Shown: one piece after another, positions 1 through 6,371 of the stretch | Position numbering within the stretch: position 1 is the stretch's first letter | Layout: each line of letters begins with the position of its first letter | Position numbers and translations under genes: made by a program | Assembly (NCBI GenBank): GCA_044233495.1 | Contig: JBIIJX010000047.1 | Coordinates: forward strand, 1-13,116 | Direction: 5' to 3' | DNA from: UBA10649 sp044233495 | GTDB lineage: Bacteria > Actinomycetota > Actinomycetes > S36-B12 | DNA: 13,116 nucleotides | The notes under the pieces: generated by a model | Told to the model about the DNA's origin: nothing | The model's input: the letters and a program-made list of their open reading frames with translations, nothing else | Database searches by the model: none

Positions 1-92
1 CCCAGCCGTGCGGGCGCACTTCCGTGCCCGTTCGAGCCGTGAGGCGTCCCGCCGTTCGACGCGGTGTCCTGGTGGGGGGTGATATCGGTCAT
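1..92 (-). CDS. qcrA: Rieske iron-sulfur subunit of cytochrome bcc complex, N-terminal fragment
   Basis: Only the first 30 codons lie in the window; the gene runs off the left edge on the minus strand. The ATG at 92-90 overlaps the qcrC stop codon (TGA at 91-89) in an ATGA junction, which implies translational coupling. The peptide begins MTDITPHQDT and continues as a polar, Gly/Asn/His-rich stretch with no membrane segment yet. Actinobacterial QcrA proteins have a long hydrophilic N-terminus before their transmembrane helices, so this fits. The identification rests mainly on position: in actinobacteria qcrA follows qcrC directly, and the encoded protein carries the 2Fe-2S cluster that passes electrons from menaquinol to cytochrome cc. 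The [2Fe-2S] motifs are outside the window, so the sequence itself does not prove the family. Confidence 0.75.
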   Translation of the reverse strand, partial: MTDITPHQDTASNGGTPHGSNGHGSAPARL

Positions 93-880
93 CGCGACTT
101 GATTCCGATCCAGACAGCCGCGGCGATGAGGGCCGCGAAGACGGCAACGACGAGGAACACGCCCTCGGTCACGGGTCCGAAGCGCCCGAGGTTCAGGCCA
201 CCCGGACTGGAGGCCTCCTGCAGGTCCCGGATGTAGGCGATGATCGCCTGCTTGTCACCCTCGGGGAGCTGCGAGTCGCTGAACACGGGCATGTTCTGCG
301 GCCCGGTCAGCATCGCCTCGTAGATCTCCTGCGGAGTGGCCGCCATGAGGTTCGGCGCGTACTTGCCCTGGGTGAGGGCGCCGCCCTGGCCAGCCGCCTG
401 GTGGCACTGGGCACAGTTGATGCGGAACAGCTGGCCGCCGAACGCGACGTCCGCGTCGGCGTAATCGAGCTGCTGTGCCGAGGGGATCGCCGGGCCGGGC
501 GCCAGGGACGCGACGTACGCAGCCATGGCGGCGATGTCGTCCTCGGAGTAGATGTTCTCCTTCGAGGGGGCCTGTGCTCCGGGGGCGGCCAGCGGCATGC
601 GACCGGTGGAGACCTGGAAGTGCACTCCTGCCGCACCCACGCCGATCAGCGTGGGACCGGACTTCGTGCCCTGTGCTTCGAGTCCGTGGCAGGAGGAGCA
701 GCCCTCGAGGTACAGCTGCTTGCCCTTCTCCACCTGGGTCTCGCTGCCCACGGCGATGGTGGCCTCCGCGGGCTGCACGCTCGCCAGGGCGGCGTACCCG
801 CCGCCGACGACGGCGAGGGCCCCGATCAACAACGCGGATGCCACGAGCGGACTGCGCCGACGTGCGGCCAGGAACTTCAC
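89..880 (-). CDS. qcrC: Diheme cytochrome c subunit of cytochrome bcc reductase
   Basis: The 263-aa product is the membrane-anchored cytochrome cc of the actinobacterial bcc-aa3 supercomplex. It replaces soluble cytochrome c by carrying electrons from the Rieske protein to the oxidase. An N-terminal hydrophobic segment (about 12-33) acts as signal or anchor, and a C-terminal transmembrane helix spans about 239-260. Two heme c motifs are visible: CSSCH at 61-65 and CAQCH at 156-160. Probable axial methionines are M95 (in GRMPL) and M197 (in NMPVF), so each cytochrome domain is complete. The reading frame stays open far upstream into ctaE, but homology starts at the GTG at 880, preceded by a GAGAGG-like ribosome site. 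It lies 23 nt after ctaE and overlaps qcrA by 4 nt, so the three are probably one operon. Length and layout match the family. Confidence 0.95.
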   Translation of the reverse strand: MKFLAARRRSPLVASALLIGALAVVGGGYAALASVQPAEATIAVGSETQVEKGKQLYLEGCSSCHGLEAQGTKSGPTLIGVGAAGVHFQVSTGRMPLAAPGAQAPSKENIYSEDDIAAMAAYVASLAPGPAIPSAQQLDYADADVAFGGQLFRINCAQCHQAAGQGGALTQGKYAPNLMAATPQEIYEAMLTGPQNMPVFSDSQLPEGDKQAIIAYIRDLQEASSPGGLNLGRFGPVTEGVFLVVAVFAALIAAAVWIGIKSR

Positions 881-903
881 CTTCGCCGAACCTCTCTGCT
901 GGG

Positions 904-1509
904 TCACTTGAGGATGTAGATCATGAAGAACAGGGCGATCCAGACGACGTCGACGAAGTGCCAGTAGTACGACGTGACGATCGCCCGCGTGGCCTGGTCG
1001 TGGGAGAAGCGCTTCACGACGTAGGTCGTCGCCAGGACGAACAGGAACGCGATGAGGCCGCCGACCACGTGCATGCCGTGGAATCCGGTGGTCAGGTAGA
1101 AGGCGGTGCCGTAGGCGTTGCTGGAGAGCGTGAGGCCCTCGTGCACGAGCTCGGCGTACTCCGTGACCTGGCCGCCGATGAAGACGGCGCCCATGAGGAA
1201 CGTGATGATGAACCAGCGGCGCAGGCCCTTGACGTCGCCGCGCTCGGCGGCGAACACCCCGAGCTGGCAGGTGACGGATGACAGCACGAGGATCGTGGTG
1301 TTGACGCTGGCGAACGGGATGTTCAGCAGCTGCGTCTCCTCGGCCCACAGCTCAGGGTTCACCGCGCGGAGCGTGAAGTACATGGCGAACAGCGCTGCGA
1401 AGAACATCAGCTCGCTGGACAGCCACACGATGGTGCCGATCGCGACCATGTTCGGCCGGTTGGCCGGCGTGTGGGCGTATGCCTGGGGGATCTGTGTCGC
1501 GTGGGCCAC
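904..1509 (-). CDS. ctaE: Cytochrome c oxidase subunit III (aa3-type)
   Basis: The 201-aa integral membrane protein is subunit III of the aa3-type terminal oxidase. It belongs to the short, five-helix actinobacterial form that lacks the first two helices of the mitochondrial subunit. Hydrophobic segments lie at about 22-48, 69-88, 98-117, 137-165 and 180-199. Family signatures are visible: WLSSELMFF with the conserved Glu at 33, CQLGVFAAERGD at 81-92, TGFHGMHV at 141-148 and YYWHFVDVVW at 181-190. The open frame extends 43 codons upstream, but those residues are low-complexity and overlap the divergent promoter. The GTG at 1509 gives the usual length. No clear Shine-Dalgarno is present; CAGACT six nt upstream only weakly resembles a -10 element, so a leaderless start is possible but unproven. 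It is the first gene of the ctaE-qcrC-qcrA unit. Confidence 0.95.
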   Translation of the reverse strand: MAHATQIPQAYAHTPANRPNMVAIGTIVWLSSELMFFAALFAMYFTLRAVNPELWAEETQLLNIPFASVNTTILVLSSVTCQLGVFAAERGDVKGLRRWFIITFLMGAVFIGGQVTEYAELVHEGLTLSSNAYGTAFYLTTGFHGMHVVGGLIAFLFVLATTYVVKRFSHDQATRAIVTSYYWHFVDVVWIALFFMIYILK

Positions 1510-1610
1510 GAGGCGAGTCTGGCAGATGGTGGTGGGTGTTGCCCCCGGACCCCCCCCGACGATTCGGTCACATTCGCAGGCCTCGCCGGGCCCCCGGTAG
1601 AGTCCTCGCT
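1510..1610. promoter_or_regulatory. Divergent promoter region between ctaE and the receiver-domain gene
   Basis: This 101-bp region separates two divergent genes. It holds a run of eight C (1550-1557), a 12-bp palindrome CCGGG-N2-CCCGG (1586-1597), and directly after it the hexamer TAGAGT (1598-1603), seven nt before the GTG at 1611. The ctaE side has only a weak -10 candidate. The palindrome touching the -10 could be an operator or a GC-rich chance pattern. Confidence 0.5.
1598..1603 (+). promoter_or_regulatory. -10 element TAGAGT, leaderless-type start
   Basis: TAGAGT fits TANNNT and is seven nt before the GTG at 1611. There is no Shine-Dalgarno in the gap, so transcription probably begins at or next to the start codon. 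This decides the start of the receiver-domain gene. Confidence 0.6.
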
Positions 1611-2126
1611 GTGCTCCGTTCTGACGAATCCGCCGCACTGGCCGCTGCCGAGGCCGAGGTCGAGGCCCACGAGGCCTTCGATCCGGACCATGACCTCCAC
1701 GATGATCGCGGTGGAGCCGACCCCGAGCCCACTCTGCGGGTGCTGGTCTACAGCGACGATCGGGTGGTCCGCCGCCAGGTCATGACGGCGCTCGGGAGCC
1801 GCCCGGCCGCCGACCTGCCGGCCCTGGAGTACGTCGAGGTCGCCACCGAGGCGATGGCCGTGGCCGTTGTCGACCGCGGTGGACTGGACCTGCTGGTCCT
1901 CGATGGTGAGGCCGTCCCGATCGGCGGCATGGGGCTGTGCCGCCAGCTCAAGGACGAGATCTACCACTGCCCGCCCGTGCTCCTGCTCGTCGGCCGTCCC
2001 CAGGATGCCTGGCTGGCCACGTGGTCCCGGGCCGACGCCGTCACCTCTCATCCGCTCGACGCGGTCGCCCTCGCCCGCTCGGCCACCACGCTGCTGCGTG
2101 GCCGCGCGACCGTGGCCACGGCCTGA
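1611..2126 (+). CDS. Receiver-domain protein without output domain (atypical response regulator)
   Basis: The 171-aa protein has an acidic, probably disordered N-terminus (about 1-40) followed by one CheY-like receiver domain (about 42-163) and nothing after it. Receiver features include the acidic pair D49-D50 after the first strand (RVLVYSDD) and the phospho-acceptor candidate D98 in LLVLDGE. The usual lysine near the end of the fifth strand is absent: the position before the conserved proline reads SHP (146-148). The segment CRQLKDEIYHCPPVLLL through RPQDAWLATWSRAD matches, from memory, a family conserved in actinobacteria at this site beside ctaE and trpD, often labelled response regulator. 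The GTG at 1611 is chosen because TAGAGT stands seven nt upstream; a longer frame to 1479 is rejected. It is probably co-transcribed with trpD, 11 nt downstream. Its partner kinase and function are unknown. Confidence 0.8.
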   Translation: MLRSDESAALAAAEAEVEAHEAFDPDHDLHDDRGGADPEPTLRVLVYSDDRVVRRQVMTALGSRPAADLPALEYVEVATEAMAVAVVDRGGLDLLVLDGEAVPIGGMGLCRQLKDEIYHCPPVLLLVGRPQDAWLATWSRADAVTSHPLDAVALARSATTLLRGRATVATA

Positions 2127-2137
2127 CCGAGGCTGTG

Positions 2138-3286
2138 GTGTCGACCCCGGAGGGGGCTTCCGCACGCGCCGGAAGTCCCGGCGCGACGACCTGGCCCACC
2201 GTCCTCTCAGCCCTCGCGTCTCGCGCGGATCTGACGCCTGACCAGGCCGAGTGGGCCATGGAGCAGGTGCTCCGTGGCGAGGCCACTGCCGCACAGTTCG
2301 GCGCATTCGTCCTGGCCCTGCGCACCAAGGGGGAGACGGCGGTCGAAGTCGAGGCCCTGGTGCGGGCCATGCTGGCGCACGCGCGGTTGCTGGACTTCGG
2401 TCCGCAGGGTGCTCCCGTCTCGCTCGACGTCGTGGGCACCGGCGGCGACGGCGCCGACACCGTCAACATCTCGACGATGACCGCGCTCGTCTGCGCCGCA
2501 GCAGGGGTGACGGTCGTCAAGCACGGCAATCGGGCAGCCTCGTCCTTGACCGGCACGGCCGATGTCCTGGAACAGCTCGGCGTGGTAATCGACCTCGAGC
2601 CCGCACAGGTCGTCGACAGCGTTCGATCCGCGGGAATCGGCTTCTGCTTCGCCCAGGGCCACCACCCGGCCCTTCGCCACGCGGGCCCGTGGCGTCGCGA
2701 GCTGGGTGTACCCACTGTTTTCAACATCCTCGGCCCGCTCACGAATCCCGGGTCGGTCAGTGCCGGGCTGATCGGTTCCGCGAGCGCTTCCCTCGCACCC
2801 GTCATGGCCGACGTCCTGCTTCGCCGGGGCGTGCGGGCGCTTGTCGTGCGCGGGGAGGACGGCCTGGACGACGTGTCCACCACGGCGCCCACGCGAATCT
2901 GGGACGCCACGGGTACGACGGTGCGCGAGACCGTGCTCGACGCTGTCGATCTCGGGGTGCCACGCGCGCCGCTGTCCTTGTTGACCGGCGGCCACAGCTC
3001 ACGCAACGCGGAACTGCTCATCGCGACGCTTGACGGCTCGATACCCGACGGTCCGGACGCCGAGCGCGTCGTCGCGATCCGCGATGTCGTCGCGGTGAAC
3101 ACAGCCGCGGCACTGGCGGCCTACGCGGCTGCGACGGCACCCGGGGACGTGCAGCGGGACGACGCGGACGACCTGACGGCACGCGTTGCCGCTCACCTGC
3201 CCACGGCGCGCGCGATCCTTCAGGAGGGTTCGGCTATGACGGTGCTGAGCCGCTGGGTGGAGGTCACGCAGTCCCTGCGCGGGTAG
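2138..3286 (+). CDS. trpD: Anthranilate phosphoribosyltransferase
   Basis: The 382-aa enzyme transfers phosphoribose from PRPP to anthranilate in tryptophan biosynthesis, in the cytoplasm. Diagnostic motifs are in order: the helical N-terminal domain (about 19-85), the PRPP-binding GTGGD loop at 100-104 followed by VNIST, KHGNRA at 128-133, FAQGHHPA at 171-178, FNILGPLTNP at 195-204 and DGLDDVS at 241-247. Most family members have Asp-Glu at the Mg site of that last motif; here it is D244-D245, a conservative change. The start is ambiguous between adjacent GTG codons at 2135 and 2138; the second is used because GAGG at 2129-2132 is then five nt upstream. Residues 1-18 are low-complexity. The gene follows the receiver gene by 11 nt, and no other trp gene is present, so trpD is separated from the rest of its pathway. 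It converges with the downstream nuclease gene over 31 nt. Confidence 0.96.
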   Translation: MSTPEGASARAGSPGATTWPTVLSALASRADLTPDQAEWAMEQVLRGEATAAQFGAFVLALRTKGETAVEVEALVRAMLAHARLLDFGPQGAPVSLDVVGTGGDGADTVNISTMTALVCAAAGVTVVKHGNRAASSLTGTADVLEQLGVVIDLEPAQVVDSVRSAGIGFCFAQGHHPALRHAGPWRRELGVPTVFNILGPLTNPGSVSAGLIGSASASLAPVMADVLLRRGVRALVVRGEDGLDDVSTTAPTRIWDATGTTVRETVLDAVDLGVPRAPLSLLTGGHSSRNAELLIATLDGSIPDGPDAERVVAIRDVVAVNTAAALAAYAAATAPGDVQRDDADDLTARVAAHLPTARAILQEGSAMTVLSRWVEVTQSLRG

Positions 3287-3317
3287 TCCCCCGAGGCTCC
3301 CTGCGGGCTCCGTGGCC

Positions 3318-5174
3318 CTAGGCCGTACGAATGCGGGTGACAGCCGTGGCCCGAGGTCCCTCGGGACGAGCAGCGGGGGAGTCGGTGCGCCGGTCGGTGC
3401 TGCGCCCGGTGGTCAGCCAGCCTGTTGGGTCCGGTGTCACGTGGCGTGTCACGCGGTCGAGTTCGGCGGCCTCGCGTCCGCCGCCGTGCACCGGCACGGC
3501 GAGTCCGGTGGTTGCGCGTACCAGTCGGACTCCTCCGGATTCCAGCCAGCGCAGGATCTCCAGGGCCTCCTCGGTGAGTCCCGCAGGGGCGGGCTCGGGT
3601 GCGGGATCCACGTGCTCGGCCTGTGCGACGAGGGCATCGGCGTGGGCGCGAGGGTCCGAACCGGGCCGGGCGTGCCCCGCTGCGGCGAGCCGACCGTGCC
3701 GAATCACGTGGATGTCCCAGCCGAGATCGTCGGTGGGCTCGGCGGCAACCAGGAGGGGCTCACTCCCGAGCATCGCGAGCTGGTGGGTGCGGTGGCTGGC
3801 CCGGCACAGGGACTGCAGACGGCCGCGCCATCGTGCCGCCTCCTCGAACCGCTGCTCGTCGGCCAGTCGGGTCATGCGAGCCCGGACGGCGGCATCGACC
3901 GCACGGAGGTCGCCGGACATCGCGTCACGCAGGGCTGATACCCGCTCCTGGTAGGCCGCTTGGTCGTGGCCCGAGGCGCAGGGGGCCAGGCACCGACCCA
4001 GCTCGGCGAGAGAGCACCCGGGCTGGGAGGCGGTGGGCTTGCGCGCGATCCGGGTGGTGCACGTGCGCACCGGGTGCGCCAGCAGCAGGGCCTCGACGGC
4101 GTCCTGTGCAGCCGCGCGTCCCGGGAAGGGACCGAGGTACCTCGCGCCGAGGGCGACGTCGTCGGCGACAGTGCGCACGATCGAGAGACGGGGAGCCGCC
4201 TCGACGGTGAGCTTGACCCACTGCTGGCGGTCCGGATTGCGTGAGCGGCGGTTGTAGCGCGGCTGGCGCTCGACGATCAGCCGCAGTTCGCGGACACGCG
4301 CCTCGAGTGCGGTGGCGCAGACGATCGGCGTCACGCGCACGGCGATGCCCACCATCTCGGCCATGCGTCGACGCTGCTCGGAGGCCGTGAAGTACGAGCG
4401 CACCCGCGTGCGGATGCTGCGGGAGGTCCCGACGTACAGCGACGCACCCTGGGCGTCCTCGAACACGTAGACGCCCGGGGCATCGGGGAGTCCGTCCGCG
4501 AGGTGCCGCTTCGCCCGCTGCGTGGTTGTCACGCGGGACATGAAGCCCTGGAGGTCCTCGAGCGTGCTGACTCCGAATCCAGCAGTGCGCTCAAGCAGGG
4601 CATGCAGGACGTCGACGGTCGCGCGGGCGTCGTCGAGCGCGCGGTGCGTGGGGGTGACGGTGGCCCGGAAGTGCGCGGCGAGGGTGGCCAGCTTGCAGTT
4701 GCGCACTTCGTCGCGGTGCAGGGCCACACGTGCCAGCCGCGCGGTGTCGATGACCGTCGGCGCGGGCCAGGACACCTCGAGCTGCCGGCAGGCTCCGGTC
4801 AGGAAGCTGACGTCGTACGGGGCGTTGTGGGCCACGAGCACTCCCGAGCCCAGGAACTCCAGGAAGGCGGGGAGAGCGGAGGGCAGGCGGGGCGCCCGGG
4901 CGACGGTGGCGTCGGTGATGCCGGTCAGGGCCGCGACGAAAGCGGGGATGGGCATTCCCGGATTGACGAGGGTCGCGAACTCGCCGAGCACGACTCCACC
5001 GCGGACCGCGACGGCACCTATCTCGGTGATGCCCGCATCCGCAGGGGCTCCGCCGGTGGTCTCGAGGTCGACCACCACGAAGGTGACCTCGGACAGGGGA
5101 GTGCCGAGATCGGCGAAGCTTGCCTGGACCCCGTGAGATGCAGCTGCGGTGCTCGCCTGCCCTCCGGTCCTCAT
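3318..5174 (-). CDS. DEDDh 3'-5' exonuclease fused to GIY-YIG/UvrC N-terminal half
   Basis: The 618-aa fusion probably processes DNA in the cytoplasm. Residues 31-195 are a DnaQ-like exonuclease: D36 and E38 (VVDLETTG), H116-N117 and D121 (AHNAPYD), then H177 and D182 (HRALDD), giving a complete DEDDh set. Residues 228-310 are a UvrC-type GIY-YIG domain with Y236, Y247, R257, Y261, E296 and N308 at the catalytic positions; the lysine after YVG is T250 instead. Cysteines 372, 387, 395 and 399 fall in the UvrC pattern (GRCLAPC), where a [4Fe-4S] cluster has been reported for UvrC. A UVR-like helix pair lies at about 427-456. The UvrC C-terminal endonuclease and HhH domains are missing. The frame is open 360 codons upstream, but domain content and TACGGT eight nt before ATG 5174 support this start. 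Mycobacterial homologues are usually called DEDD exonuclease or UvrC-like proteins. Confidence 0.93.
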   Translation of the reverse strand: MRTGGQASTAAASHGVQASFADLGTPLSEVTFVVVDLETTGGAPADAGITEIGAVAVRGGVVLGEFATLVNPGMPIPAFVAALTGITDATVARAPRLPSALPAFLEFLGSGVLVAHNAPYDVSFLTGACRQLEVSWPAPTVIDTARLARVALHRDEVRNCKLATLAAHFRATVTPTHRALDDARATVDVLHALLERTAGFGVSTLEDLQGFMSRVTTTQRAKRHLADGLPDAPGVYVFEDAQGASLYVGTSRSIRTRVRSYFTASEQRRRMAEMVGIAVRVTPIVCATALEARVRELRLIVERQPRYNRRSRNPDRQQWVKLTVEAAPRLSIVRTVADDVALGARYLGPFPGRAAAQDAVEALLLAHPVRTCTTRIARKPTASQPGCSLAELGRCLAPCASGHDQAAYQERVSALRDAMSGDLRAVDAAVRARMTRLADEQRFEEAARWRGRLQSLCRASHRTHQLAMLGSEPLLVAAEPTDDLGWDIHVIRHGRLAAAGHARPGSDPRAHADALVAQAEHVDPAPEPAPAGLTEEALEILRWLESGGVRLVRATTGLAVPVHGGGREAAELDRVTRHVTPDPTGWLTTGRSTDRRTDSPAARPEGPRATAVTRIRTA

Positions 5175-5215
5175 ACCTGCCGACCGTAGGCGCACCCTGT
5201 GACAGCGGCAGGTAT
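5173..5215. repeat. Perfect 10-bp inverted repeat spanning a divergent promoter
   Basis: The left arm 5173-5182 is ATACCTGCCG and the right arm 5206-5215 is its exact reverse complement, with 23 nt between them. The left arm covers the ATG of the exonuclease gene and abuts its -10; the right arm ends three nt before the -10 of the zinc-ribbon gene. A small palindrome CTGT-G-ACAG (5197-5205) lies inside. The symmetry suggests a shared operator, but no known regulator site is recognised. Confidence 0.55.
5183..5188 (-). promoter_or_regulatory. -10 element TACGGT for the exonuclease gene
   Basis: Read on the minus strand, TACGGT fits TANNNT and ends eight nt before the ATG at 5174. The same hexamer precedes the acyl-CoA synthetase gene. 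Confidence 0.5.
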
Positions 5216-5218
5216 CGC

Positions 5219-5224
5219 TAGGCT
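5219..5224 (+). promoter_or_regulatory. -10 element TAGGCT, leaderless-type start
   Basis: TAGGCT ends seven nt before the GTG at 5232, with no Shine-Dalgarno between. The identical hexamer at the identical distance precedes the ROK kinase gene. It argues that GTG 5232, not an upstream codon at 5199, starts the zinc-ribbon gene. Confidence 0.65.
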
Positions 5225-5231
5225 CGTGTCC

Positions 5232-5510
5232 GTGGCCGATTCCCCCGTGATTCCCGACGATCGCTCGCGCTGGCGCTGTGCCCACTGCGGCAACCTGACC
5301 CGCTTCGACGTGGTGCGCAGCTCGCGCGTGCGCGAGTTCTGGCACCTCGACATGGCCGGAGCTCCGACGATCGACGAGCGCGAGGCCCTGGTCGAGACCA
5401 TCGAGTCGGTTACCTGCCGCTGGTGCGGTGCGGCCGATCGGGTCGAGGTGGTGTCGCGGCCGGAGTTCGGCGGGCCCGCAGACGAGGGCCCCGGTGACGG
5501 CGGCCCGTGA
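5232..5510 (+). CDS. Small zinc-ribbon-like protein, conserved in actinobacteria
   Basis: The 92-aa soluble protein has two CxxC knuckles about 48 residues apart, CAHC at 16-19 and CRWC at 64-67. Together they could bind one zinc ion. Between them is a charged, helix-prone stretch with VVRSSRVREFWHLDMAG; the last 15 residues are Gly/Pro/Asp-rich and probably disordered. From memory, near-identical small proteins occur in many actinobacteria under hypothetical names, with the phrase RWRCAHCGNLTRFDVVRS strongly conserved. Conservation without a known domain suggests a protein- or nucleic-acid-binding adaptor, but this is inference. The start is set by the -10 TAGGCT; the preceding 11 codons of open frame overlap the promoter. 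It is divergent from the exonuclease and followed nine nt later by a serine hydrolase, probably in one transcript. Confidence 0.85.
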   Translation: MADSPVIPDDRSRWRCAHCGNLTRFDVVRSSRVREFWHLDMAGAPTIDEREALVETIESVTCRWCGAADRVEVVSRPEFGGPADEGPGDGGP

Positions 5511-5535
5511 CGTTCGCCCGTGACGTTCGCCCGTG
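5504..5535 (+). repeat. Tandem 13-bp repeat at a gene junction
   Basis: The unit CCCGTGACGTTCG occurs at 5504-5516 and 5517-5529, and a third partial copy starts at 5530 with CCCGTGA. The first copy contains the stop codon of the zinc-ribbon gene as GTGA; the second contains the GTG start of the serine hydrolase at 5520. Each copy carries a GTG, but only the second is in frame with the hydrolase. Confidence 0.85.
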
Positions 5536-6371
5536 AACGTCTCGCCGAGGGCGTCGTCGCGGCGATCGACCGGGTGCCGGAGGCGGTCTGGGGCGTCAGT
5601 GTGCGCCATGACGGGGAGCCGATCCTCGCGATCGGCTCCGAGGTGGTTCTGCCCAGCGCGAGCATGGGCAAGGTGCTCCTGCTGATCGCTGCGGCGCAGG
5701 CACTGGAGTCGGGTGAGCACGCCCCCGACGACCTTGTGGAACTCCTGCCGAGCGACAGGGTGGCTGATTCCGGACTCTGGCAGCACCTGCCCGATCGTGC
5801 GCTGTCCTGGCAGGCCGCGTGCGTGCTCGTGGCGTCCGTCAGCGACAACAGCGCGGCGAACGCCCTGCTGCGCCTGCTGGGTCTGGAGCGGGTGCGTGCT
5901 GTGTCCGGGCAGTTGGGCATGCCGCTCACGCGTCAGGAGGACGTGCTCCGTGACGTGCGCACCCTCGATCACCCACCCGCACCGTCGTGGGCCCGAGCCG
6001 GCGATCTCGCCCTGCTGATGGATCGCCTCGCCGGTGAGGAGTGGCCGACCGGCGCCCGGGTGCGATCGTGGCTGGAGCTGGGTGCCGACCTGTCCATGGT
6101 CGCCGGCGGGTTCGATGTCGATCCGCTCGCGCATGCGCACCTTTCCCGGGGGCGGTGGCTGCTGAACAAGACCGGCACCGATCCGGGGGTCCGGGCCGAC
6201 GCGGGAGCTTTCGGCCGGCCCGGCGAGAGGTGGGCGTACGCGGTGCTGGCGCACTGGGCCCCCGAGCGCGGCGACCTCGTGCCGGGAGTCCTGGCGTCCA
6301 TGCGCAGGATCGGGCGGCTGCTGGGCACGTGCTGCCCGTTGTCAGACCCCGCACCTACCTTCGGGCCGTGA
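5520..6371 (+). CDS. Serine hydrolase of the class A beta-lactamase fold, no signal peptide
   Basis: The 283-aa protein carries the three active-site signatures of penicillin-recognising serine hydrolases: S48-M-G-K51 (SxxK), S108-D-N110 (SDN) and K217-T-G219 (KTG), at spacings typical of class A beta-lactamases. No class A omega-loop glutamate motif (ExxLN) is recognisable, so efficient beta-lactam hydrolysis is doubtful. The N-terminus MTFARERLAE has no signal peptide or lipobox, placing it in the cytoplasm unless export is unconventional. A cytoplasmic peptidase, amidase or esterase is therefore more likely than a resistance enzyme. The GTG at 5520 is the only start giving the full domain. 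It lies nine nt after the zinc-ribbon gene and its TGA overlaps the GTG of the next gene (GTGA at 6368-6371). The substrate is unknown. Confidence 0.88.
   Translation: MTFARERLAEGVVAAIDRVPEAVWGVSVRHDGEPILAIGSEVVLPSASMGKVLLLIAAAQALESGEHAPDDLVELLPSDRVADSGLWQHLPDRALSWQAACVLVASVSDNSAANALLRLLGLERVRAVSGQLGMPLTRQEDVLRDVRTLDHPPAPSWARAGDLALLMDRLAGEEWPTGARVRSWLELGADLSMVAGGFDVDPLAHAHLSRGRWLLNKTGTDPGVRADAGAFGRPGERWAYAVLAHWAPERGDLVPGVLASMRRIGRLLGTCCPLSDPAPTFGP
6356..6361 (+). promoter_or_regulatory. Possible internal -10 element TACCTT
   Basis: TACCTT lies inside the last codons of the hydrolase gene, six nt before the GTG at 6368. It fits the leaderless pattern seen elsewhere in the window, but the gene can also be translated by coupling through the GTGA overlap. 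Confidence 0.35.

Noticed and set aside
401..919. Plus-strand frames opposite qcrC
   Set aside because: They mirror a motif-complete cytochrome gene and have no recognisable domain or start signal.
2041..3102. 353-codon open frame antisense to trpD
   Set aside because: It lies opposite a motif-complete trpD and has Arg/Ser/Thr/Pro-rich low-complexity composition with no recognisable domain, as expected from high-GC antisense frames.
3287..3317. Terminator between the convergent trpD and exonuclease genes
   Set aside because: Only 3-4 bp stems (such as GGCC-CTA-GGCC reaching into the stop codon) can be drawn and there is no T-tract.
5199..5231. Earlier ATG-like start for the zinc-ribbon protein
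   Set aside because: Those 11 codons run through the -10 element TAGGCT, and the conserved part begins after GTG 5232.
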